Below, piece after piece: positions 25,316-35,300 of a DNA stretch of 64,000 nt. Each line of letters opens with the position of its first letter. Positions within the stretch are counted from its first letter, which is position 1. The notes under the pieces are model-generated. The model saw only the letters and a list, made by a program, of their open reading frames with translations, was not told the origin of the DNA and did no database searches. Location: assembly GCA_002471195.1 (NCBI GenBank), contig DKPN01000002.1, positions 34,760 to 98,759 of the forward strand, in the 5' to 3' direction. A program made the position numbers and the translations under genes. This stretch comes from Bacteroides sp. UBA7333 (GTDB lineage Bacteria > Bacteroidota > Bacteroidia > Bacteroidales > Bacteroidaceae).

Positions 25316-26317
25316 ATGAAAATAAGAGATATAGATTTAGGCAAATATCCGGTGCTTTTGGCACCGATGGAAGATGTTACCGACCCCGCTTTTCGCTTGA
25401 TGTGCAAGCGTTTTGGTGCCGATATGGTGTATTCGGAGTTTGTATCGAGCGATGCATTGATTCGTGCAGTCAACAAAACTGCTCAAAAGCTTGATATCTG
25501 CGAAGAAGAACGCCCTGTAGTGATTCAAATTTACGGCAAAGAAACCGATGCAATGGTAGAAGCGGCACGTATTGTAGAGGAGGCAAAACCCGATATACTC
25601 GACATAAACTTTGGTTGCCCCGTAAAACGAGTGGCTGGTAAAGGCGCAGGAGCAGGTATGTTGCAAAACGTACCCAAAATGCTTGAAATAACCCGTGCGG
25701 TGGTCGATGCTGTGAAAATTCCCGTTACCGTAAAAACCCGATTGGGATGGGATAGTAATCAGAAAATCATTGTCGATTTGGCCGAGAAAATACAAGATTG
25801 CGGTGCTGCTGCATTGGCTATACATGGCCGAACACGTGCACAAATGTATACCGGCGAAGCAGATTGGACATTGATTGGCGAGGTAAAAAACAACCCCCGC
25901 ATGCACATCCCTATTATTGGCAACGGCGATATCACGTCGGCCGAAAAAGCAAAAGAATACTTCGATCGTTACGGGGTAGATGCCATCATGGTAGGTCGTG
26001 GCACCATTGGTCGTCCTTGGATATTCCGCGAAATTAAGCACTATTTACAGACCGGCGAGCATTTGCCTGCCGAATCGTTTGCATGGTATATGGATATTCT
26101 TCGCCAACAGGTAGTCGATAGTGTACATCGTCTTGACGAACGTCGCGGCATACTTCATATTCGTCGTCATTTGGCTGCAACACCGCTGTTTAAAGGCATT
26201 CCAAACTTTAAAGAAACACGTATAGCAATGCTTCGAGCCGCTACGGTAGAGGAGCTATTTGAATTGTTCGATAAAATTAATCAAGAACATGGATCAACAC
26301 AAAAGCCAATCTGTTAA
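25316..26317 (+). CDS. dusB: tRNA-dihydrouridine synthase, DusB type
   Basis: The protein has 333 residues. FMN-binding TIM-barrel signatures are present: LLAPMEDVTDPAFR (about 14-27), DINFGCPVKRVAGKGAGAG with catalytic Cys101, GRTRAQMYTGEADW and GNGDITSAEKA. The enzyme reduces uridines in the tRNA D-loop with NADPH. It is convergent with the PAP2 gene and overlaps it by 4 bp; both stop codons lie in the loop of a shared terminator hairpin. Palindrome array B lies in its upstream region. Confidence 0.95.
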   Translation: MKIRDIDLGKYPVLLAPMEDVTDPAFRLMCKRFGADMVYSEFVSSDALIRAVNKTAQKLDICEEERPVVIQIYGKETDAMVEAARIVEEAKPDILDINFGCPVKRVAGKGAGAGMLQNVPKMLEITRAVVDAVKIPVTVKTRLGWDSNQKIIVDLAEKIQDCGAAALAIHGRTRAQMYTGEADWTLIGEVKNNPRMHIPIIGNGDITSAEKAKEYFDRYGVDAIMVGRGTIGRPWIFREIKHYLQTGEHLPAESFAWYMDILRQQVVDSVHRLDERRGILHIRRHLAATPLFKGIPNFKETRIAMLRAATVEELFELFDKINQEHGSTQKPIC

Positions 26318-26334
26318 GATTGGCTTTTGTGTTG
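26295..26334. terminator. Bidirectional terminator containing both stop codons
   Basis: Perfect 17-bp arms CAACACAAAAGCCAATC (26295-26311) and GATTGGCTTTTGTGTTG (26318-26334) enclose a 6-nt loop TGTTAA. The loop bears the TAA of dusB on + and the TAA of the PAP2 gene on -. The arms are therefore coding sequence for both proteins' last residues. Confidence 0.85.
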
Positions 26335-27306
26335 TAATGTATGATGATGAGTAGGTTTCGAAAACCAATATTTAAACATGGCACTAACCATAAAGTAAAT
26401 GATAAATGCAGTAATCATTCCGGCAATGGCATCGATCAGATAATGAGCTTGTATATATACGGTTGCACAACACAATAGTATGTAGAAAGGCGACAAACAA
26501 GCAAAAAGAATTTTATTGGCACGCCAAGCCAAAATCATTAATATAGTAGATATCCCAACATGAGAGCTAGGGAAAGCAGCGGTAGGACGTTCGCCTACTT
26601 GTTGCGATCCTTCTACCAGTTTATAAAAGAAACCATCGGCATATCCCGGTCCCGGAAGCAACTCGCGGTTATTATTAAAATAATCGCCTATCGATGTAAA
26701 TATACCTTGTTCGGCGTTTTCCATACCAATGGCCGGAAAATAAAACTGTGGACCTGCCACCGGCACGAAAATATAAATGAGATAGTAGATAAAAAATGAA
26801 GCGGTGATAATGAACGATACTTTTTCGAACTGTGCAAAACGGGTGAAAAAGTAAAACAAAACCACCAAAAAAATCATAGGGTAATAAGAGAAATAGCCCA
26901 TATTAACCGCCTCGCTAAACCAATTGTAGTTCATGATTTCGCAAAAGTGAAGTGCCGGTTGCATGCCAAACACAGCATGTTCCCAATGAGCAAAGATATG
27001 ATCTAAGTTGGGGAAAAAGCGATTGAACTCATAGGTATCGGGATACCAGTATGACAGCAAACTCATTTGCACGGCAATGCGCACAAATGCCGAGAACTTA
27101 CAGGGTGCCAATCGATACAGATACATCAATAAAAATGTCATTCCGGCAATAATAATTCTGTCGAGCAACATATTCATGGGGTTAACCAATTGTCCGAACA
27201 TCACCAGAATCAATATCGAGGTTAACAAGTTGTATATCAATGAAACCTTTTCGACGGCAAAAAGTCCTTTGCCGGTTTCAATCTTTTTAAATAAGTCTAA
27301 AGCCAT
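26314..27306 (-). CDS. PAP2-superfamily membrane protein (possible inositol phosphorylceramide synthase-like)
   Basis: A 330-residue multi-span membrane protein. PAP2 motifs are visible: PSSHVGIS (Ser-Ser-His at 247-249) and AHYLIDAIAG (His288 plus Asp292). The N-terminal part (HWEHAVFGMQPALHF) resembles the aureobasidin-A-resistance/IPC synthase branch of PAP2. It overlaps the NAD-dependent epimerase gene by 8-10 bp. Bacteroidales make sphingolipids including inositol phosphorylceramide, so a transfer or hydrolysis step on lipid phosphates is plausible; plain phosphatase activity is the alternative. Confidence 0.75.
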   Translation of the reverse strand: MALDLFKKIETGKGLFAVEKVSLIYNLLTSILILVMFGQLVNPMNMLLDRIIIAGMTFLLMYLYRLAPCKFSAFVRIAVQMSLLSYWYPDTYEFNRFFPNLDHIFAHWEHAVFGMQPALHFCEIMNYNWFSEAVNMGYFSYYPMIFLVVLFYFFTRFAQFEKVSFIITASFFIYYLIYIFVPVAGPQFYFPAIGMENAEQGIFTSIGDYFNNNRELLPGPGYADGFFYKLVEGSQQVGERPTAAFPSSHVGISTILMILAWRANKILFACLSPFYILLCCATVYIQAHYLIDAIAGMITAFIIYFMVSAMFKYWFSKPTHHHTLQHKSQS

Positions 27307-28304
27307 CCTTCTTTTTTATACCATGCAATGGTCTCTTTTACTCCGCGTTCTAAGTCATATTGCGGGGCATATCCCAACTCATCACGAGCAGGAGCGATGT
27401 CGCATTGCCAGTTTCTTTGTTTCATTATTTTATACTTGTCCGAATTCAGTGTACTACTCTTTCCTAGTAATCCGGCACTTTTCTCGGCCAGCAAAGATAC
27501 TACTTTAAGTACAATTAACGGACATTTGATGCGAAGAACAAACGATTTGTCTAACTCTTTTTGAATTAAATCAGAGAATTGGCGACTGGGGTATACATGT
27601 CCGTCGGATATAAAATAGCTTTTCCGCACAACTTTACGGTCGATGGCAGCAAAAATGGCCTGTACCATATCTTTCACATACACAAAAGTAAGATCTTGAC
27701 GACGATAGCCTACCGAAAAATCTAAATGATTGCGAATCGACTTGGCCATTAAGAAGTAATCGGCTTCGCGAGGACCATACACCCCTGTTGGTCGGAATAT
27801 AACATAAGGAAAATCAATCAACTGACGAAGATACTCTTCCGATTTTAATTTGCTCATACCATAAGCAGTATTGGGTTGAGGGGTATCGCTTTCGGTAATG
27901 GGAGTATAGTCGGTTTCGCGTATAGGACCATATACACTGAGTGTACTCACATACAAAAATTGCTTCGGCACCATGTTTAATGCTTGCAATGCCTCTACAA
28001 AATGGGTAGTTTGCACAAAATTAGTCTTATCAAACTCGTCTTTATTGCGACACTTTGTGGTGCCTGCACAATGCACAATATAGTCGAATGCGCCATATTG
28101 GTTTTTATGCTGCTGCAACTGTTCGCGAAGCTTCATCGAATGGGCAAAATCGAGCTCAATAAAGCGAGTGTCATGGTGTTGCAAATAGCGTTTACTACTA
28201 CTTTTACGCATACCGGCCCATGTATTAAATCCACGTTTCAACGCTTCATCTACAATAAAACTTCCGATAAAACCACTTGCCCCAGTTATCAATATGCTCG
28301 CCAT
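27297..28304 (-). CDS. NAD-dependent epimerase/dehydratase family protein (SDR)
   Basis: The start at ATG 28302-28304 (MASILITGASGFIGSFI) gives 335 residues; a longer frame from 28481 has no support. The Rossmann motif GASGFIG lies at 8-14, the catalytic YGMSK (Tyr-x-x-x-Lys) near 155, and STLSVYGP near 125. The family includes sugar-nucleotide epimerases, dihydroflavonol-type reductases and ceramide reductases. Coupling to a PAP2 gene suggests a lipid substrate, possibly 3-ketosphinganine or ceramide reduction (inference). Confidence 0.8.
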   Translation of the reverse strand: MASILITGASGFIGSFIVDEALKRGFNTWAGMRKSSSKRYLQHHDTRFIELDFAHSMKLREQLQQHKNQYGAFDYIVHCAGTTKCRNKDEFDKTNFVQTTHFVEALQALNMVPKQFLYVSTLSVYGPIRETDYTPITESDTPQPNTAYGMSKLKSEEYLRQLIDFPYVIFRPTGVYGPREADYFLMAKSIRNHLDFSVGYRRQDLTFVYVKDMVQAIFAAIDRKVVRKSYFISDGHVYPSRQFSDLIQKELDKSFVLRIKCPLIVLKVVSLLAEKSAGLLGKSSTLNSDKYKIMKQRNWQCDIAPARDELGYAPQYDLERGVKETIAWYKKEGWL

Positions 28305-28532
28305 TTGTTCGCTATTTTTATAGTCAATTAATCGGCACAAAGTTAAACGATATGTTAGGCTTTGCAACAAATAGTACTCAAAAAGTGAAGTGACAGATAG
28401 AAATAGACCATTTAAATAGGGTGAAATAGAGTGTTGACTGTATTCTTTTGTAAAGAATAAAAGCCCGAAATGAACGAACAACTCATTTAAATTGTTTTAC
28501 TTTGTGAATAAATATATTTAGATTGAAAAGTT

Positions 28533-30680
28533 ATGGCTAAAAAGAAAGAAAAAAAAGCCGGTAAACGCATGGGAAAAAAGGAACTGGCTAATCTGGTGAT
28601 GAACTTTTTTCAGGACAGACCAGGTGAAGTGATAGGATTGAAATATCTATTCAACGAACTTCGCCTTACTACTCATCCGCTCAAAATGCTCTGTACTGAC
28701 ATCTTATACGACTTAACAGCCGACGATTATATAAGCGAAGTTGAAAAGTTTAAATATAAGCTCAACACCAGCGGCAATGAACTGATAGGAACCTTCCAAC
28801 GCAAAAGCAACGGAAAAAACTCGTTTATACCCGAAGATGGTGGTGAAGCCATATTTGTGGCAGAACGCAACTCGGCACATGCCATGAACAACGACAAAGT
28901 GCGTGTGGTATGCTTTGCAAAACGCAAAAACCATGACAAAGAGTGCGAGGTGATTGAGATTATCGAACGCTCGAACGATGTGTTTGTAGGTACTCTCGAA
29001 GTAGGCAAAAATTATGCCTTCTTAATTACCGAAAACCGCACCTTGGCCAATGATATATTTATTCCAAGAGATAAACTAAAAGGGGGTAAAACCGGCGATA
29101 AAGCCATTGTAAAAGTAACAGAATGGCCACAAAAAGCTAAAAACCCAATCGGACAAGTAGTCGATATACTGGGAGTAGCAGGCGATAATACCACTGAGAT
29201 GCATGCCATTCTTGCTGAGTTTGGCTTACCCTATATCTACCCCGAAGCGGTGGAAAAAGCTGCCGATCGCATTCCTGATGATATTTGCCCCGAAGAGATT
29301 GCCCGAAGAGAAGATTTTCGCGGCATCACCACCTTCACCATCGACCCCAAAGATGCGAAAGACTTTGATGATGCACTTTCGGTACGCCAACTCGAAAATG
29401 GATTGTGGGAGATAGGTGTACACATTGCCGATGTATCGCATTATGTACCCGAAGGGGGCATTATCGATAAAGAGGCAGAGAAACGCGCCACATCGGTTTA
29501 CTTGGTCGATCGTACCATCCCAATGCTACCCGAACGTTTGTGCAACTTCTTATGCTCGCTTCGACCCAACGAAGATAAATTGGCCTATTCGGTAATCTTT
29601 ACCATGAACGATAAAGCCGAAATAAAAGATCATCGTATTGTACATACTGTAATACACTCGGATAGACGCTTTGCTTACGAAGAGGCACAAGAGATTATCG
29701 AAACCGGTGAGGGCGATTATAAAGAAGAGATATTAAAGCTAGACGCTTTTGCAAAGATTCTTCGCGAGAAACGTTTTGCATCGGGAGCTATCAACTTCGA
29801 CCGCTATGAAGTGAAATTCGAAATTGACGAGAAAGGTAAGCCGGTAAGTGTATATTTCAAAGTATCGAAAGATGCGAATAAGTTGGTGGAAGAGTTTATG
29901 CTATTGGCCAACCGAACTGTAGCCGAACATGTAGGACGTGTACCAAAGGGCAAGAAGGCAAAAGTATTCCCTTATCGTATCCACGATCTTCCCGATCCTG
30001 AAAAGCTCGATAACTTGGCACAGTTTATTGCTCGATTTGGTTATAAACTGCGTACCAGCGGTACAAAAACAGATATCTCTAAATCAATTAATCGCTTGCT
30101 CGATGATGTAGCAGGAACGAAAGAGGAGAATCTGATCGAAACCGTATCGATACGTGCCATGCAAAAAGCACGCTATTCGACACACAACATTGGTCACTAT
30201 GGCTTGGCATTCGATTATTATACACACTTTACATCGCCTATTCGTCGTTATCCCGACTTAATGGTACATCGCCTACTCACAAAGTACGATGATGGTGGAC
30301 GTAGCGTTTCTGAAAAGAAATACGAAGACCTATGCGAACATAGCTCGACCATGGAACAAATTGCTGCCAATGCTGAACGGGCATCGATTAAATACAAGCA
30401 AGTAGAGTATATGAGCGAATTCATTGGTAAAACATTCGATGGAGTTATATCGGGAGTTACCGAATGGGGCTTATATGTAGAGCTTAACGATAATAAATGC
30501 GAAGGTATGGTGCCTATGCGCGACTTAGATGACGACTACTACGAATTTGACGAGAAAAACTACTGTTTACGCGGACGTCGTAAACACAAAACATACAATT
30601 TGGGCGATGATATCACCATTAAGGTAGCACGTGCCAACATAGAGAAAAAACAATTAGATTTTGCTTTAGTTGAGAAATGA
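28533..30680 (+). CDS. rnr: Ribonuclease R
   Basis: This 715-residue exoribonuclease begins with a Lys-rich tail and a winged-helix-like segment (ELANLVMNFFQDRPGEVIGL), then OB/cold-shock domains, the RNB catalytic domain with TIDPKDAKDFDDALS (around residues 268-282, Asp residues binding Mg), SPIRRYPDLMVHRLL, and a C-terminal S1 domain (FDGVISGVTEWGLYVEL). It degrades structured RNA 3' to 5'. A TTACTTTG sequence about 37 bp before the ATG is one base off the -7 consensus. The next gene overlaps its end by 4 bp. Confidence 0.95.
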   Translation: MAKKKEKKAGKRMGKKELANLVMNFFQDRPGEVIGLKYLFNELRLTTHPLKMLCTDILYDLTADDYISEVEKFKYKLNTSGNELIGTFQRKSNGKNSFIPEDGGEAIFVAERNSAHAMNNDKVRVVCFAKRKNHDKECEVIEIIERSNDVFVGTLEVGKNYAFLITENRTLANDIFIPRDKLKGGKTGDKAIVKVTEWPQKAKNPIGQVVDILGVAGDNTTEMHAILAEFGLPYIYPEAVEKAADRIPDDICPEEIARREDFRGITTFTIDPKDAKDFDDALSVRQLENGLWEIGVHIADVSHYVPEGGIIDKEAEKRATSVYLVDRTIPMLPERLCNFLCSLRPNEDKLAYSVIFTMNDKAEIKDHRIVHTVIHSDRRFAYEEAQEIIETGEGDYKEEILKLDAFAKILREKRFASGAINFDRYEVKFEIDEKGKPVSVYFKVSKDANKLVEEFMLLANRTVAEHVGRVPKGKKAKVFPYRIHDLPDPEKLDNLAQFIARFGYKLRTSGTKTDISKSINRLLDDVAGTKEENLIETVSIRAMQKARYSTHNIGHYGLAFDYYTHFTSPIRRYPDLMVHRLLTKYDDGGRSVSEKKYEDLCEHSSTMEQIAANAERASIKYKQVEYMSEFIGKTFDGVISGVTEWGLYVELNDNKCEGMVPMRDLDDDYYEFDEKNYCLRGRRKHKTYNLGDDITIKVARANIEKKQLDFALVEK

Positions 30681-31162
30681 AAACCCTTGAAATTAATGAT
30701 AAGCAGCGAGTAGATGAAATCATCTCTCGCTGCTCTATTTGCTATGTCGGTATCACCGATTTGGAAGGCAATCCGTATGTGATACCAATGAACTTCGGAT
30801 ATAAAGACAACACAATTTACATTCACTCAGGACCTACCGGCAGCTGCATCGATATGCTGAATAAAAACAATAACGTATGCATCACTTTTTGTAGTGATAC
30901 GGAGTTGGTACATCAACATGCACAAGTAGCTTGTAGCTATCGTATGAAAGCACAAAGCATTGTATGCAAAGGTAAGGTGACTTTTGTTGAAGATATGGAC
31001 CAGAAACGCGATGCACTCAACATATTAATGGGACAATATGTAGAACGCGACTTTACCTATTCAGATCCGGCAGTACGCAATGTTAAGATATGGAAGATAC
31101 CTATAGATAGCTTGACGGCACGCGACTATGCTGTGCCGCATCAGAAAAAGGCAATTATGTAA
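30677..31162 (+). CDS. Pyridoxamine 5'-phosphate oxidase-family flavoprotein (Nim-like)
   Basis: A 161-residue split-barrel protein with VGITDLEGNPYVIPMNFGY at the N-terminus, IYIHSGPTGSCIDML, CITFCSDTELV and KGKVTFVEDMDQKRDAL, a pattern of the FMN-binding NimA-like/PNPOx family. Some relatives reduce nitroimidazoles, but most chromosomal copies have unknown substrates, so no resistance role is claimed. It overlaps rnr by ATGA (4 bp) and ends at a strong terminator. Confidence 0.8.
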   Translation: MKTLEINDKQRVDEIISRCSICYVGITDLEGNPYVIPMNFGYKDNTIYIHSGPTGSCIDMLNKNNNVCITFCSDTELVHQHAQVACSYRMKAQSIVCKGKVTFVEDMDQKRDALNILMGQYVERDFTYSDPAVRNVKIWKIPIDSLTARDYAVPHQKKAIM

Positions 31163-31167
31163 TATAT

Positions 31168-31203
31168 AAAAAGGTGTTTTACTCGAAAGTAAAACACCTT
31201 TTT
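31168..31203. terminator. Bidirectional terminator between PNPOx gene and cysK
   Basis: Perfect 16-bp arms (31168-31183 and 31188-31203) with loop CGAA. An A-run precedes and a T-run ends the stem, so it works on both strands for the two convergent genes. Confidence 0.92.
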
Positions 31204-31215
31204 AGTATTTCAGTT

Positions 31216-32163
31216 TTACAGAGGATATCCGTTGACATCGAATAGTGGTGTCGAAAGATATCGTTCGCCAGTATCAGGCATGATAGCAACAATCATTTTA
31301 CCTTCATTTTCGGGTAGTTTGGCTATTTGAGTAGCTGCCCATAAAGCTGCTCCCGATGAGATACCTACTAATAAACCTTCTTCGCTTGCCAACTCACGGG
31401 CTGCACGAAAGGCATCATCGTTCTCGACCCCTACTACCGCATCGACAATAGATGCATCGAATATTTTAGGAACAAAACCGGCACCTATGCCTTGTATCTT
31501 ATGCGGACCCGGTTTACCACCCGATAATACTGGTGAATCGATAGGCTCAACGGCTACTACTTTGATAGCAGGACTATGTGCCTTGAGGGCTTTTCCCACT
31601 CCCGTAACCGTACCACCGGTACCAACTCCGGCTACAAAAATATCAATCTGACCATCGGTGTCGCGCCATATTTCTTGCCCTGTAGTGCGTTGATGCATAG
31701 AGGGGTTGGCCTCATTTTCGAACTGTTGCAATATGAGAGCATTAGGAGTCTTCTCTTTCAACTCATTGGCTTTGGCAATGGCTCCTTTCATCCCTTCGGA
31801 ACCGGGTGTTAACACAAGTTCGGCACCAAGAGCTTTCAATAGGTTGCGACGCTCTATACTCATAGTTTCGGGCATGGTGAGTATCAGTTTATATCCTTTG
31901 GAGGCAGCAACAAAGGCAAGACCAACTCCTGTATTTCCACTGGTAGGCTCAATAATGGTTGCTCCTTGCTTTAATATACCTTTTTCTTCGGCATCTTCGA
32001 TCATAGCCAAGGCTACCCTATCCTTTACGCTTCCTGCCGGATTGAAGTATTCTAATTTTACAATGAGGCGGGCCTTTAAATCGTGTAATTTACTATAGTT
32101 GTTCACCTCCAACATGGGAGTATTTCCTACTAAATCGGTTAGTTTTTGTACAATCTTTTCCAT
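31216..32163 (-). CDS. cysK: Cysteine synthase A (O-acetylserine sulfhydrylase)
   Basis: A 315-residue PLP enzyme. PLP-lysine Lys47 lies in NPAGSVKDR, the phosphate and substrate loop PTSGNTGVGLAF at 73-84, VGTGGTVTGVGKAL further on, and a C-terminal SSGAALWAA. It makes cysteine from O-acetylserine and sulfide. Single gene with a good promoter 41 bp upstream (32204-32233) and its own terminator at 31168-31203. Confidence 0.95.
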   Translation of the reverse strand: MEKIVQKLTDLVGNTPMLEVNNYSKLHDLKARLIVKLEYFNPAGSVKDRVALAMIEDAEEKGILKQGATIIEPTSGNTGVGLAFVAASKGYKLILTMPETMSIERRNLLKALGAELVLTPGSEGMKGAIAKANELKEKTPNALILQQFENEANPSMHQRTTGQEIWRDTDGQIDIFVAGVGTGGTVTGVGKALKAHSPAIKVVAVEPIDSPVLSGGKPGPHKIQGIGAGFVPKIFDASIVDAVVGVENDDAFRAARELASEEGLLVGISSGAALWAATQIAKLPENEGKMIVAIMPDTGERYLSTPLFDVNGYPL

Positions 32164-32203
32164 TATCTACCTATTTTATATGTTACTAGATATACTAAAA
32201 ACA

Positions 32204-32233
32204 CAAATATATTAGAAAATAGAATAAACCCAA
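32204..32233 (-). promoter_or_regulatory. cysK promoter
   Basis: On the - strand TTG (32233-32231) is followed after exactly 19 nt by TATATTTG (32211-32204), matching the Bacteroidota TTG-N19-TAnnTTTG promoter. The predicted start lies about 35 nt before the cysK ATG. Confidence 0.7.
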
Positions 32234-32271
32234 CTTATTTATGTAAAATATTGATGATTAGGATAAAAAGA

Positions 32272-32295
32272 AAGCAAGCCAAACATGACTTGCTT
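32272..32295 (-). terminator. Terminator of the AsmA-like gene
   Basis: Short arms AAGCAAG (32272-32278) and CTTGCTT (32289-32295); on the - strand the stem is followed by TCTTTTT. It lies 16 bp beyond the stop. Confidence 0.6.
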
Positions 32296-32310
32296 CCGTT
32301 ATGCGTGATT

Positions 32311-35300
32311 TTAAAAGTTTACTTTTGGTGGTGTAACATCCAATTTCACCGATTTGGCTTCTTCGTGTAACACCTCTTTGATTCGTTGACGCACCGACAC
32401 ACCTGCACTATCAACAGGGCTCTGGCGTACCGACTTTTTCATATCCTTATATTTGGCTTTGGTGATTCTAAATTTAAAATCTTCCATATTGCCTTTAATA
32501 TCGACACCTACATTAAATGGAATGGGCGATTTGAGGAGTGACACATGATAATCGTAGGTCATATCAATGTTGTGTTTACCACCTACAGCAGCCAAATAGC
32601 GGTCCATTCCTATCAAGAACGGATATATCTCGATCTGTCCATTACGTACAATTAAATCGACTGCCACACTATCGATAACATTGCGTTCTTTGTTTTTGAA
32701 GCGTAGCATCTTTGATATCTCAGAGAATGTTTCGCCATCCATCAAAACCAAACGATTGCCTTTAAGACGGGCAGCAGCTTGCACAGAAGCAATATCGACC
32801 GACATCGTTGTATCGAGCTTGGCTTCGGCAGCTATTTGAAAATTCACTGTTCCATCGAGCGAGCGAAGCATTGGAACCAACGAGTCGAGGGCAGGAATAA
32901 ACTCTACCAACTTACCCACTTGAATGTCTTCCATACGGATATCGAATCCTGTATAAGCCGAAGTAGAATCTTTGGTGGTATATACAAGAGTTGTATTCAT
33001 ATCGGCTGCCATGGTATGCAAATTCAGATCGGCCACTTCGATACTTTGGTTACGAATAAGCATTTCGCCCTTAATATTTTCGAGTTCGATCTTACCAAAC
33101 AACACCTTTTTAAGATCAACGTCGAGGGTAAAATCAATACCATCGGGCACTATAAATAATGACGGTTGGGTAGTGTTGTCGGATGCAACTGTCGGTGTCG
33201 GCTGGTTTAGCATGTCGGCACTGTTTTCAACCGTTGATTCTTGGTTGATTTCGAGCGCTTTCATAATCTCGTTGCAGTTGATAAAACTAGAATAGATATT
33301 CATTTTACCATATAGCATAGCACGATCGAAAAATACATTTTTCAGATTTGAGATACTACCTGTAACCGACATATCGGAACTTCCGATTTTCACTTTGGCT
33401 TGGTTTAAGCGAATAGCATCGTCGACCAATGAAAGTTTTGAGGCAGGCATACTAATGAGTAGCGGAAAGGCCGGTGTAAACATCTTTAAATTTCCAAAAC
33501 CAATGCTTCCCTCTGTTATCCAATGTTTGGCATTGGATTCCGATTGTTGACTATTCACCTCGAAACCTGCAATTTGCAATGCTACAACATTGTTTCCTGA
33601 TGCTGCATATACTGAGTCGAATTTCAAGGTAGAACGAATATAAGGAAGTTTATTGTTGCGTTTAGAAGGTTCGATAGCAAAGGTTGTTTGCGCCTTCTCA
33701 ACATTCAATTTTACGGTATCGCTGAGTGTAAGGTTCATTTTAGAAAATCCAAACTTAGCCTCCATCGAAGCAATCGAAGTAGTATCTTTTAAAGGAGATG
33801 TTTTAACTTGCAAAGTAGCATTATTCATCAAAGCTTGCAAACCGCCTCTTGTTTGAACATGCAATCCGTCGAAACCGATAATAGCGTTTAACAATGAGGT
33901 ACCTTGTGCCAAAGTAGTATCGACATGGTTGGCTCCAAATGCTAAACCTGCTGTTGCAACCCTCAAATCGAAAGTATCTTTAGGGCTAATAATGGCTACA
34001 TCAGATAGTTTTAATAATCCGTCAACGCCTAGTTTCCCCCAGTTTTGCTGTTTAATGTCAGATAGTAATACATTTGCTCGTAGTTTACTGTCAACTTTGC
34101 CCTTCAACTCAACACCCTCTTCGAGTGGAAACGTTTTAGCCAAATTGTCGAAGTCGATATTGGCATCTACTTTCATATTGATACGAGGATTTCCGATGGG
34201 GTTAACTACTTCGCCATTGCAAATTAAAGTAGAGGATGCTCCTTCGAAACGAAAATTATGAAGTTGAACATAAGAGTTCTCTTGCTCTTCGAAATTAATA
34301 TGAGTTTGAAGATCAAGATCTAAACGATCGATACCGTAAGCCATACCCTTATATTGCGCCGAAGCATTGTCTATTTTTGCTATAGCATCGAATACGGGCA
34401 AACGATTAGATCCGTATATACCTTTCAATGTACCATTTACCTCAACAGCTCCATTAGCTTTCATATCAACAGCTTCGTTCACAATAGAGGTAGGTATTAA
34501 ATCGAGTACGGTTTTCAACTCTGGCACTTGTAGTCCAAAGGCGAAATCTACATCCAAATTGTTCGACGCGGTATCTTTTCGTAGTGTGCCGTTAGCCGAC
34601 ATTTTGATTCCGTTTACATCGAGTGAAGTGTCGTCGAGTTGATACAACAACTCTTTTCTGTCGATCATCAGACGAGTATCGAAACCAAAGCCTAACTTAT
34701 TGACCAACAATTTACCTTGTTGCCACAGTAGAATATTCTTGGCATCCAGGTGAAGCTTAACTTGATTCTTTACATCAGATAGTGATCCGGATAGTTTAAA
34801 GTTGAAATTACGAAGGTCGGCAAATAACTCTGTTGAACGATCGTCGAAGGTTACATTAGCTTGACGAATCTCGATGTTTCCTATCTCAATAGAGCTATCA
34901 AAGCCAGCGCTATCGGTTACTACAGTATCGGCTGCTGCTTGTTGGTTTAATGCAACAATATCCCAATTGGCAATACCGTTTTTGTTTTTGTAGGCGTAAA
35001 TAGTCGCCTCATCAATGAGTACTGTATGAATATTTACTTGATTGGATACTAGAAGCGCCAAAGGATTGGCGGTAACCAAACATGTTTTAAACTGTAATAG
35101 TGAATCTTGGTAGGTTTCGGATAAAGAATCGTTGGCAGTGTGCGATATCACTGATCCATTTTTTAACCGTATACCGATACGAGGGAATGTACTGAATACG
35201 GTAATATCTACCTCATCACACAAAACTTGAGCATCTAAATGTTTATTGGCTTGCTCTAAAACAATAGGAGTGAGCTTGGATGGTGTAAGAACAAAGTTTA

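Noticed and set aside
30677..31162. Nitroimidazole resistance determinant
   Set aside because: Family resemblance to NimA is general PNPOx similarity; nothing in the context (no insertion sequence or strong mobile promoter) supports a resistance gene.
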